A stretch of DNA of 64,000 bases from Pachypanchax playfairii (taxonomy: Eukaryota > Chordata > Actinopteri > Cyprinodontiformes > Aplocheilidae). Numbering within the stretch: the stretch's first letter is position 1; each line of letters starts with the position of its first letter. The position numbers were made by a program, and so were the translations under genes. Shown here in pieces: positions 39,101-49,207 of this stretch. The stretch spans positions 596,893 to 660,892 of the forward strand of contig SSNP01000069.1 of the NCBI GenBank assembly GCA_006937955.1, read 5' to 3'. The notes under the pieces were generated by a model. It saw nothing but the letters and a program-made list of their open reading frames with translations. It did not search any database and had not been told where the DNA came from.

Positions 39101-42100
39101 CTTCACTGGATTCACTTGTTTGAGTCTTTCTTGTTGTTAATGCTGAATTAACGGGAGTGGGAACTGAAGAACCTGTTATTTTGGATTGATCCATGTTTGT
39201 TGATGTCATATGTATGTTTGTGCTCAGTGGTGCAGATGATTCCTCAGAATATGTAGTTCCAGGGGATTTGTCCATTATAAGAGATGTAGATTGAGTTCCT
39301 GAGGTAGAAGACATCTTTGTTGGGTTTCCTGACTAATTGATGGTTGTGAATGTGTTGGAGATCTGGTTGCAGTTGTATTTAAACTGTAAGGTGGAGACGT
39401 TTGAGTAGATACAGTGGGGATGTCTGATGGTGAATTGTGAACAACACTGGTCTTTGTTGGAGAAAAGGTTGATTTTGAGTGACCCACGATAGTCGCTACT
39501 GTCATTTCATTTCTGGTACTAATTTCTGATGTTGATGCTGTTGTTATCTGGTGTCCTGTGGATTTAAAGGTTGTAAGAATAGAAGACTGTGTCTCTCTTG
39601 TTGAATACTTGGTTGAAAATGTTTCCATAGTGTCTGATAGATGTGGACTTGTATTAGTAGTAGCAAAACTTTGTTTGGTATTGAATCCTGTTGATGTTAG
39701 AGTTGAAGGAGTGGATATTGATGACATTGTCGTTTGAAATTGATCCATACTGGTTGATCCCATTTGTACGTTTGTGGTAAGTGGTGCTGCTGATTCCATA
39801 GAATATGTTGTACCAATGATTTCCTCCGTGGTAACAGATGTAGACTGTAGTGCTGTGTTAGAGGACATGGTACTTGTAGGTGTCTCCTGACTAACTGATG
39901 GTTGTAAGTTCATCATAGTTCTAGTTTCACTTGTGTCAGTACGGTGGCGTGATGTTTGAGTAAACTGAGTAGTCACAAGAGGGATTTCAAAGGACGTGTT
40001 GTGAACATCTGTGTTTGTGGGAGAAAAGGTTGTTTTTGAATGAGTGATGGTTGGTGATGTCAAACCGAGAGTGGTCAGTGGTGCTGCTGATTCCATTGAC
40101 TGTGTTGTTCCTGTAGGTGTAGAACAACACTGGTCTTTGTTGGAGAAAAGGTTGATTCTGAGTGACCCATGATAGTCGCTGCTGTCATTTCATTTCTGGT
40201 ACGAATTTCTGATGTTGATGCTGTTGTTATCTGGTGTCCTGTGGCCTTAAAGGTTGTAAGAATAGAAGACTGTGTCTCTGTTGTTGTTGTTTTTGAATGA
40301 GTGATGGTTGGTGATGTCAAACCGAGAGTGGTCAGTGGTGCTGCTGATTCCATTGACTGTGTTGTTTCTGTAGGTGTAGCTGTTGGAAGAGAATAAGACT
40401 GTATATCAGTTTTTCTCCAAATAATTTTGTTATCATTTGCCACCAACAAACTCATTTGTATATTTATCTAGACACATTTTAACGTTCACCATTCAGGGGG
40501 TTAAAAGTTTCACCAAATTAGGTTAGTCTTGCCAAAGTGTGATTTTATTCCCCATAGACTGATGAAAAAAGGTTGCAACAAAAANNNNNNNNNNNNNNNN
40601 NNNNNNNNNNNNNNNGATGGAGATCTGGTTGCAGTTGTATCTAAACTGTAAGGTGGAGATGTTTGAGTAGATACAGTGGGGATGTCTGATGGTGAATTGT
40701 GAACAACACTGGTCTTTGTTGGAGAAAAGGTTGATTCTGAGTGACCCATAATAGTCGCTGCTGTCATTTCATTTCTGGTACGAATTTCTGATGTTGATGC
40801 TGTTGTTATCTGGTGTCCTGTGGATTTAAAGGTTGTAAGAATAGAAGACTGTGTCTCTCTTGTTGAATACTTGGTTGAAAATGTTTCCATAGTGTCTGAT
40901 AGATGTGGACTTGTATTAGTAGTAGCAAAACTTTGTTTGGTATTGAATCCTGTTGATGTTAGAGTTGAAGGAGTGGTTATTGATGACATTGTCGTTTGAA
41001 ATTGATCCATACTGGTTGATCCCATTTGTACGTTTGTGGTAAGTGGTGCTGCTGATTCCATAGAATATGTTGTACCAATGTTTTCCTTCGTGGTAACAGA
41101 TGTAGACTGTAGTGCTGTGTTAGAGGACATGGTACTTGTAGGTGTCTCCTGACTAACTGATGGTTGTAAGTTCATCATAGTTCTAGTTTCACTTGTGTCA
41201 GTATGGTGGCGTGATGTTTGAGTAAACTGAGTAGTCACAAGAGGGATTTCAGAGGACGTGTTGTGAACATCTGTGTTTGTGGGAGAAAAGGTTGTTTTTG
41301 AATGATTGATGGTTGGTGATGTCAAACTGAGGGTGGTCAGTGGTGCTGCTGATTCCATTGACTGTGTTGTTTCTGTAGGTGTAGCTGTTGGAAAAGAAGA
41401 AGACTGTATCTCTGTTGGTGAAGACTTAGTTGTAAATGTCTCCTTACTTGCTGATGGATGTTGACCTATATCTTCACTGGATTCACTTGTTTGAGTCTTT
41501 CTTGTTGTTAATGCTGAATTAACGGGAGTGGGAACTGAAGAACCTGTTATTTTGGATTGATCCATGTTTGTTGATGTCAGATGTAAGTTTGTGCTCAGTG
41601 GTGCAGATGTTTCCTCAGAATATGTAGTTCCAGTGGATTTGTCCATTATAAGAGATGTAGACTGAGTTCCTGTTGTAGAAGACATCTTTGTTGCATGGGT
41701 TTCCTGACTAATTGATGGTTGTGAATGTGTTGGACATCTGGTTGCAGTTGTATCTAAACTGTAAGGTGGAGATGTTTGAGTAGATACAGTGGGGATGTCT
41801 GATGGTGAATTGTGAACAACACTGGTCTTTGTTGGAGAAAAGGTTGATTCTGAGTGACCCATAATAGTCGCTGCTGTCATTTCATTTCTGGTACTAATTT
41901 CTGATGTTGATGCTGTTGTTATCTGGTGTCCTGTGGATTTAAAGGTTGTAAGAATAGAAGACTGTGTCTCTGTTGTTGAAAACTTGGTTGAAAATTTTTC
42001 CATAGTGTCTGATAGATGTGGACTTGTATTAGTAGTAGCGAAACTTTGTTTGGTATTGAATCCTGTTGATGTTAGAGTTGAAGGAGTGGATATTGATGAC

Positions 42101-45100
42101 ATTGTCGTTTGAAATTGATCCATACTGGTTGATCCCATTTGTACGTTTGTGGTAAGTGGTGCTGCTGATTCCATAGAATATGTTGTACCAATGATTTCCT
42201 CCGTGGTAACAGATGTAGACTGTAGTGCTGTGTTAGAGGACATGGTACTTGTAGGTGTCTCCTGACTAACTGATGGTTGTAAGTTCATCATAGTTCTAGT
42301 TTCACTTGTGTCAGTATGGTAACGTGATGTTTGAGTAAACTGAGTAGTCACAAGAGGGATTTCAAAGGACGTGTTGTGAACATCTGTGTTTGTGGGAGAA
42401 AAGGTTGTTTTTGAATGAGTGATGGTTGGTGATGTCAAACCGAGAGTGGTCATTGGTGCTGCTGATTCCATTGACTGTGTTGTTCCTGTAGGTGTAGCGG
42501 GTTGAAGAGAAGAAGACTGTATCTCTGTTGGTGAAGACTTAGTTGTAAATGTCTCCTTACTTGCTGATGGATGTTGACCTATATCTTCACTGGATTCACT
42601 TGTTTGAGTCTTTCTTGTTGTTAATGCTGAATTAACGGGAGTGGGAACTGAAGAACCTGTTATTTTGGATTGATCCATGTTTGTTGATGTCAGATGTATG
42701 TTTGTGCTCAGTGGTGCAGATGATTCCTCCGAATATGTAGTTCCAGTGGATTTGTCCATTATAAGAGATGTAGACTGAGTTCCTGAGGTAGAAGACATCT
42801 TTGTTGCATGGGTTTCCTGACTCATTGATGGTTGTGAATGTATGTGAGTTCTGATTTCAGTTGTATCTACACTGTAAGGTGGAGATGTTTGACTAGATAC
42901 AGTGGGGATGTCTGATGGTGAATTGTGAACAACACTGGTCTTTGTTGGAGGAACGGTTGATTCTGAGTGACCCACGATAGTCGCTGCTGTCATTTCATTT
43001 CTGGTACGAATTTCTGATGTTGATGCTGTTGTTATCTGGTGTCCTGTGGCTTTAAAGGTTGTAAGAATAGAAGACTGTGTCTCTGTTGTTGTTGTTTTTG
43101 AATGAGTGATGGTTGGTGATGTCAAACCGAGAGTGGTCAGTGGTGCTGCTGATTCCATTGACTGTGTTGTTTCTGTAGGTGTAGCTGTTGGAAGAGAATA
43201 AGACTGTATATCAGTTTTTCTCCAAATAATTTTGTTATCATTTGCCACCAACAAACTCATTTGTATATTTATCTAGACACATTTTAATGTTCACCATTCA
43301 GGGGGTTAAAAGTTTCACCAAATTAGGTTAGTCTTGCCAAAGTGTGATTTTATTCCCCATAGACTGATGAAAAAAGGTTGCAACAAAAAGTTCCAGTCAC
43401 AGCCTCTTTAGAAACATACAATCAAAGATTGCTTTACTGATTACAACTCATAAGCAAATGTTTTTGTCAGGTTCCAGCTCTGGTATGTGGTGTGGTTTTG
43501 TTTGTGTTCTCTACTAACCTGTCATTCCAGGGATTTGGCAGCAGCTGGTGCCATCAGCTGATCAGGCGCAGGTGTGGCTCATCACCCACTCCCTCCCGGG
43601 CTGGGATAAAAGCTGAGGAGGAACCAGAGACAGACGCCAGTTTGTCACCAGGCTCCTCACTTCTCAAGGCAAGTCAGTAATACTTAAAATTATTGTCCTG
43701 CCACTGCATTGCCTTGTCCAAGCTCCCATCTGCCCAGGAGACAGCCCGGCTCCTTATACAACAAGTCTTCAGATTACATGGAATCCCAGCAGAAATCCTC
43801 TCGGACCGAGGACCACAATTCATCTCACGGGTCTGGAGGGAATTCCGCACATCCATTGGCGCACATCCCAAGCTCACTTCAGGATATCACCCTCACTCTA
43901 ACGATCAGTGAGAAAGATTAAATCAAGAAATCGAAAATCGGTGTGTGTGCTCACAGAACCCCATTTCCTGGTCACGTCACCTCCCCTGGGTCGAGTATGC
44001 GCACAACTCCCACATCAACCGGACTCTTCCCATTTGAGGTGCCTTGGCTACTAACCCACACTGCTCCCCACTACACACCCCGAACCTGTTGTCACCTCAG
44101 CCAGAAGTCACATATGCAATATCAGACGCATTTGGGCCCAGACTCAAAAAGCCCTGCAACACACAGCTACCCAGAACAAAACCATAGCCGACCATAAATG
44201 CATCCCAGCACCCACCTACTCACCCGGTCAAAAGGTCTGACTCTTATCACATTACTTCCCATTCAAATCCACGTCACGTAAACTGGCTCCCAGGTTCCTT
44301 GGCCCATACCTCATAGATTCTGTCATTAGCCCACCACAGTCTGCCTTAAGCTCCCCTCACACTTCCGCATTTACCCTGTCTTTCATGTATCCCAGATCAA
44401 GCCTGTCCACACCAGTCCCCTGTGTCCACCCAAAGAACCTCCACCTCTTGCCCGAATCATCGATGGCCACCCCTCCCTTACACTGTGCGCAGGATCATGG
44501 GGGTCCGTCCTCGGGGTCGAGGACGTCAGTACCTTGTGTACTGGGAAGGGTATGGCCCCGAGAACCGCTCTTGGGTCACCCGGTCCTTCATACTTGACCC
44601 TTCCCTCATCACAGACTTTGAATCCTCCTCAGCATCCACGTCCACTTCAAACACCTCCTCCTCCTCCGTTCCTTCCGCCTCCATCCCCACCGTCACCTCA
44701 ATCTCCTCCACCTCCTCCATCCCTTCTGTTTGTTCCACAGGTCCATCTGGTTCATCGGCTTGACCGCCAGGAGGCGTCCGTTAAGGGGGGGGGGGGGGGG
44801 GGGTACTATCAGGTTCCAGCTCTGGTGTGTGGTGTGGTTTTGTTTGTGTTCTCTACTAACCTGTCATTCCAGGGTGTGGCAGCAGCTGGTGCCATCAGCT
44901 GATCAGGCACAGGTGTGGCTAATCACCCAGTGCCTCCCGGGCTGGGATAAAGGCTGAGGAGGAACCAGAGACAGATGCCAGTTGATTCCACAACTTTATG
45001 TGGTAACGTGTGGCCGTTCTTATACTTAGAGAGAAACTTACCTTGCTCCTGTTTTCCTCCGCCTGCAGTCCTTCATCCTCCTGGGGTTCCTGTCTCCAGT

Positions 45101-48100
45101 CCTGAGTGCCTCACCTCCCGCGCTGGTCGTCTGCCACACCGACCAGAGGGCTCAGCTCCAGTTCCTGACGTAGTCCCACACGTCCGCTCCATCATCAGCC
45201 TTGGTCTGTCTCTCCTCCTCAGTCCCTCGCACACCTGCCCTGGTTGTACCACTCTGCCTCCACCACCAAGAAACCCATCATCACCAGGATCCACAATATC
45301 ATCTTCACACCCGGACACAACACCACCAAGCTGCCTCCTCAGTCCTCCCTCCACGCTACAACCATCACCCTCACCCATAAGTCTGCGTGCACAATTCTCC
45401 CACACCATAACTGCAACCATCCACCCCTGGTCTCACAACCCACTAACCTGTTCTCCCCTCCGCTGTCAGATCTCCTCCTGAGGTCCGCTGGTTCCAGTTC
45501 TCCAAGTCTCCTGCAAAAAATAACCTGTGCCATTTCACAACCTGTTTCCTGCACAATAAATTATTGTTTAAAGCTGGAGTGCGTAACTTCTGTAACTTCT
45601 GTCGCCCCCTAGCGGAATTTTTGCGTCATTACAACAATAAAGCTGGCGCTTCCATATGACGTAAGCCCAGCTGCCACCGCTTTATCTCTGCCGTTGTTAT
45701 TCCAACCGGTATCTGTCTTAATCAAGCTTCAAATTCAGTCTGTTTACTTTACCTGGCTCTATATTTGTTTCAATAAATATAATTTCATTGTTGAAAAAAT
45801 CAAGAGAAACCAGTAAAATATAAAAATACTGGTAAAAAAACCTTCAGAGTTCAGGTTGGATTGTTTACAGGTTTGATTGTTCACTTTAATCTACATTTAA
45901 CAGTTTGGTGTTGAAATTTATTAGTCAGCTGTTGGGGCCACAATGATCTATTTGTCTTATTCAGTGAATTTTTTCAGTTTTGACACGATGCAGAATCCTG
46001 CAATCAGCTACACTGATCTGACTGACTGAAAAACCGTTACACTGGCAAACTGACAGACACAAACTGACACAGATAGAGACAGAATCAGCTGATCAGCTGG
46101 AACTTCGGTGCTCTGGGTTTCATCTGGTGCGCATTTTATATTTTGACAGTGTGTGCGGACCTGCAGACCACTTATGTGCACCCCTGAACATCAGCCAGAT
46201 CTCTTCTCTCCACCGAGGAAAAGCGACGCCGATACAAATTCGCGTTTGCCTTCTCCTTCGGTCACTTTCCTTCTTAGCCAATAGTCCCTCTGCCGAACGT
46301 CCAGGAATTTATTTTTTTTTTCGTGGTAGGATCCACTTCCCGATAAGTGTCTCTCGGCTGTTTATTTGGATTCTCCGCCATGTCGACCTTCACGTTCTGC
46401 CGGCTGCTACGAGACACTGCGTTCTATTTCTTATTATTTTTCTTGTTGTGACATAAAAGACGTAATTTACTGTGCGACAGCGCGGGAATGTCGCCGGTCG
46501 ACACGCAAAGTAAAAATTATATATATTGAAAAATACCATGAGATGTTTGAGGAGCCGATCGGCTTAATCTGCATTGTGTCATCTCCTCTGATAGTGGCTT
46601 GGCTGAATCGGACATCCACGGACATGTAAAAGTTACGCACTCCAGCTTTAATTCTCTTAACCTGTGTCGGTCTGAAGTCTGGGTAAAACTTTAGAGTTCG
46701 CTCCAACCACGAAACATTACAGTTTTTTTTTAGATCAGACCAAATACTGAGAAAACACAAAAGTGACATGAAAGTAAGTTCAACATATCCATCAAAAAAG
46801 AAAAGGGTTGGTCTTAAAAAAATTAAATAACAGAGGGAAAACACACCAGTGAAAATCCGAAATTTGCCAGAGAACAAAGACAAGACTAGTACTTTGTGAG
46901 ACATTAAATTTTTCATGAAAGAATTATCGTCTTTATAAAAACAGTTCTACAGCTAAACCTTAAAAATAAAAAAAATAAATAAATTTTGTCATGAGAAGAA
47001 AAATTCTTAAAGAGCAATTTCCATTAAAAATGTTTTTCCGGAGGTTTCTGTTGAATATTTTAGCTCCACAGGTGTTCTTACCTACATAGTGGGTGTGAAA
47101 ATAGGTCAACAACTTCTTTTTAAGTTTTTATCTCTCAAACTACGCAGGTGGCGATAACACCCAAGTCCGAACGGCCTGTATCTGTTTCATCACAACTCCT
47201 TTGTTCGTTAGTTTTCGGCAGCTCCCGCAGTTTAAACCACACGGCTCACTAAAAAGCTGTAGCATAATGTAGCAAACAGGAAGTCACGTCTGACGTTGCC
47301 ATGCGCAGCGGGGCAGGAATCAGTATTCTTTGCTCTCATAGGCTAGTTTGTAAGCCAATCAGAGTCCAGCAAATTCGAACAATGAATATGAAGGAGCTGC
47401 AGACGGAAGGAGCCGGAACCACCTGAATTTTAATGCAGACAGATTGAAAGGTCTGTTAATAAGTGTTTCCTGACGTTTTTTAGATATAAAATGTTTCATA
47501 TTACTGGTTAATACTTAAGAAATAACCACAAAGTCCTGAAATGTGTATGAAATGGCTTCTCTAAAAAAAAAAAAAAGTGAGGAAGTTCTCGGATTATAGA
47601 TCCACGTAACGTAACATCAGTTAACTCTGAGATTTTATTCCATTTACTCATCTTTCTTTGTAATGAGCATCTGCTGCTCTGTTTGATGTTCCTGATTGGT
47701 CCGTTCGTGCTGTTGCTTAAAAAAAAACTTACAGCTTGATAAAGTTATTTACTTCCCAGTATAATTTAAAATCTGTTCAGTTTAACCTGCTTCATAAAGT
47801 TAAAGGAAAGAAGAAAAACATATCATATCCTCATTTTTTATGTTTCATGTCTCTCTGGGAACTAATGTTTGTTTTCGCTTTCTTCAATTATTAACAGAAC
47901 ATGACAATCATTTTACTCTCTGTGCAGGTTTCATTTGTTCTTTGATTAATGCATTGCTTTTAACGAGTATAAGCTTGAAGTAGGTGCTAAACTTTAAGTT
48001 GTTTTTTATTAACAAAAAAACTTTTAAATTGACAAGCAGACAAAAAATCCAACACTGTCAATGATTGCTAAAATTTATATGTATCCACATTTTGAATTTA

Positions 48101-48419
48101 ATTCAAATGCATTTGGTGAAAAAATAATGTTGTGAGAAGGTCAAAGTCAATTTATTTGTACTTTTATACACATGTAAAATGATCTTGGATGACTGTCAAA
48201 ACTATTCCCACTTTAGTGACAGTTAAAACACTGTATCATCATTTAAGCTTTGGCAGTATAATGATTCCTCAGTTGTGAATACAGAATGATTGACTCACCA
48301 TTGTTTTGTGCACAAACTGCAGGGAATGCAATCAGCATGACGATAGCAACAAAAAAGATCTGAAAAATGATGGAAAGTCTCTTCCAGTTACAAGATTCCT
48401 GATAAATCCAGGTTTTCAT
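36160..48419 (-). CDS. Transmembrane mucin, MUC3/12/13/17-like (signal peptide, Ser/Thr repeats, EGF-SEA-EGF, TM)
   Basis: Exons on the - strand: 48,419-48,299; 43,184-38,126; 37,555-37,431; 37,283-37,219; 37,134-36,932; 36,843-36,678; 36,591-36,430; and tentatively 36,328-36,276. Splice phases join correctly from exon 1 through exon 7. Exon 1 gives a 40-residue signal sequence (core IFFVAIVMLIAFPAVCA). Exon 2 is a long Ser/Thr-rich O-glycosylation domain ending in a Cys-rich EGF module (PQCTDCLCNGGTC...). Exons 3-5 form a SEA domain with a candidate self-cleavage site NGSIVAE and many N-glycosylation sequons. Exon 6 into 7 is a second EGF module, and exon 7 has the membrane helix LFGSLAAAVLLLIIIILIAF before KRRR. 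The cytoplasmic end is uncertain: exon 8 (SSSFFEEDFLNFSGR) leads to a short stop at about 36,162, but a different frame there reads RNFGFSGTYKPMSY. Exon 2 is broken by a gap, a misplaced duplicate and a 4-base deletion. Confidence 0.85.
38390..43184 (-). repeat. Mucin Ser/Thr-rich higher-order tandem repeats (about 371 residues per unit)
   Basis: The phrase TGATCCATACTGGTTGATCC recurs at 39,741, 41,003 and 42,116. The last two are 1,113 bases (371 codons) apart. Other markers recur in the same order in each unit: TQSMESAAPLTTLGLTS, TDVHNTSFEIPLVTTQF, SVSQETPTSTMSSNTALQS, MDQFQTTMSSISTPSTL, TTFKSTGHQITTASTSEI, TSVVHNSPSDIPTVSTQT, MDQSKITGSSVPTPVNSAL and SEDIGQHPSASKETF. At least three units are present, nearly identical at the DNA level, which points to recent expansion or gene conversion. 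The unusual spacing between the first two markers (1,262 bases) reflects the gap and misplaced segment. Nearer the membrane (38,390-38,950) the sequence is Ser/Thr-rich but not part of the repeat. Confidence 0.85.
40119..40615 (-). other. Misplaced duplicate of mucin exon 2 start plus intron, ending in a 31-N gap
   Basis: 40,119-40,584 is nearly identical to about 42,920-43,404, including the exon 2 acceptor (TCTTCCAACAG) and about 200 bases of intron 1. It ends at unknown bases 40,585-40,615. At its left end the frame jumps abruptly in the middle of a repeat (GTAGGTGTAG joined to AACAACACTGG). An intron start inside the repeat exon makes no sense for the protein; an assembly misjoin is the simplest reading. 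Confidence 0.75.
43465..43643 (+). mobile_element. 5' LTR fragment of a Ty3/gypsy chromovirus-type element
   Basis: TGTCAGGTTCCAGCTCTGG and the next ~180 bases match the start of the second LTR at 44,807 with few differences; homology stops near 43,643. The remainder of this LTR and most of the internal region are deleted. Confidence 0.75.
43644..44806 (+). pseudogene. Degenerate Ty3/gypsy pol end: integrase core and chromodomain
   Basis: 43,693-43,911 reads as the end of an integrase catalytic core (LHGIPAEILSDRGPQFISRV, then the SGYHPHSN block that precedes the catalytic glutamate region in this family), then a stop codon. Later frames carry integrase C-terminal remnants. 44,476-44,620 encodes a chromodomain (YTVRRIMGVRPRGRGRQYLV, YWEGYGPENRSWV), the hallmark of chromoviruses that target chromatin. 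A 19-G polypurine tract at 44,785-44,803 directly precedes the 3' LTR. Gag, protease, reverse transcriptase and RNase H are missing. It sits inside mucin intron 1 in the opposite orientation to the gene. Confidence 0.85.
44807..46685 (+). mobile_element. 3' LTR of the same gypsy element, split by a TTAA transposon
   Basis: Begins TATCAGGTTCCAGCTCTGG (first dinucleotide mutated from TG) and runs to a polyadenylation signal AATAAA at 45,555-45,560. It is then interrupted by the element at 45,572-46,647 and seems to continue for about 35 bases (CTTAACCTGTGTCGGTCTGAA). The exact LTR end is approximate. Confidence 0.65.
45572..46647. mobile_element. 1,076-base TTAA-flanked (piggyBac-type) non-autonomous transposon
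   Basis: Flanked by TTAA at 45,568-45,571 and 46,648-46,651. Both ends share the perfect 18-base inverted repeat AGCTGGAGTGCGTAACTT. There is no transposase frame. TTAA target duplication is the hallmark of piggyBac transposition, so the class call is strong while the specific family is unnamed here. The inside includes TCGCCCCCTAGCGG close to the left end. Confidence 0.88.
47104..47560 (+). repeat. Unnamed interspersed repeat 'A', copy 3 (mucin intron 1)
   Basis: Begins GGTCAACAACTTCTTTTTAA and ends GAAATGGCTTCTCTAA. It follows copies 1 and 2 (6.6 and 8.9 kb) through all landmarks, with short deletions around 47,245-47,290 and 47,395. Confidence 0.75.
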
Positions 48420-48500
48420 TTTCTTCTGATTTCAAGTAGGTTTGAAGAGACACAGCTGAAGTCGTTAAAGTGCTGTAATATATTTCAGAATACAAGTCCA
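48420..48500 (-). promoter_or_regulatory. Candidate mucin promoter / 5'UTR
   Basis: On the - strand an AATATATT sequence lies at about 48,486-48,479, roughly 60-70 bases before the start ATG at 48,419. It is a plausible TATA-like element giving a short leader. No other support. Confidence 0.25.
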
Positions 48501-48834
48501 ATAAACTGAATTTGTTTTCTGTTCTTTAATTTTCAGTGTTATTCTGAGCCTCTGGTCCAGTTAAGATCCTGTGTGACTGCAATCTTTCGTAAGATTCTCT
48601 GCTACATCAGTGATCAGAGTACTTTCCCTCGCACCCCATTTTTAATTATTTACAAATGACTGAATCACACTGATACTTAAAATGGACAGGTGAAAGAGGG
48701 CGTGGTGTGAGTGGGCGTGAATGTTATTTCAAAAGTGACCAATCCTGTTCAGGATTATTTGAAGTTATGATCGAGGCACAAGTTTTTTTCTGGGAATATG
48801 AACCCTCAGATGATCTGTAGTAATGTATTTATAC

Positions 48835-48994
48835 ATTCAAGAATAATTAATAATCACATACACACCTAACCCAGTTTAGAATCACCAATTTGAAAACAAT
48901 TTGACACATGTACTGAGGAGAACATGTAAACTCCATGTAAAATGACCCATCAGGACTCCGACCCAGGAGCTTCTTTCAACAGGACATCAGTGCA
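48835..48994 (-). repeat. SINE-like repeat, copy 3 (fragment)
   Basis: Fragments ACACACCTAACCCAGTTTAG, AATCACCAATTTG, GGAGAACATGTAAACTCCAT and GACTCCGACCCAGGA follow the reversed order of the 18.9 kb family. Strongly diverged. Confidence 0.5.
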
Positions 48995-49207
48995 CAGGGG
49001 CGTCCAACTTCAGGCCTCAAGGGCCAATATCCAGCATGTTTTAGATGTTCCTCTGCTTCAACACAGCTGATGCAGATAAATGGGTCGTTAACAGGCTTCT
49101 GCTGGAGTTGATGAGATGTTGCAGATTGGAATCAGGTGTATTGAAGCAGGAACACATCTAAAACATGCAGGATATTGGCCCTCGAGGCCTGACTTTAGGC
49201 ACCCCTG
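48995..49207. mobile_element. 213-base foldback MITE (hAT-like ends CAGGGG...CCCCTG)
   Basis: Starts CAGGGGCGTCCAACTTCAGG and ends in the inverted counterpart GCCTGACTTTAGGCACCCCTG-like end. Internal arms GGGCCAATATCC / GGATATTGGCCC and ATGTTTTAGATGTTCCT / AACACATCTAAAACATG pair, so nearly the whole element is an inverted repeat. An 8-base target duplication could not be confirmed, so the hAT assignment is from end similarity only. Confidence 0.75.

Noticed and set aside
38390..43184. Regularly repeated units considered as a CRISPR-like or satellite array
   Set aside because: Units are about 1.1 kb, coding and Ser/Thr-rich, and continue into EGF and SEA exons; this is a mucin domain in a vertebrate genome.
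45073..45612. Pro/Ser-rich open frames on both strands
   Set aside because: They lie inside the gypsy LTR; the composition comes from CT-rich LTR sequence rather than a protein.
46127..46916. Open frames of 87-149 codons
   Set aside because: They overlap the TTAA-flanked MITE and its right border and show no domain or splice context.
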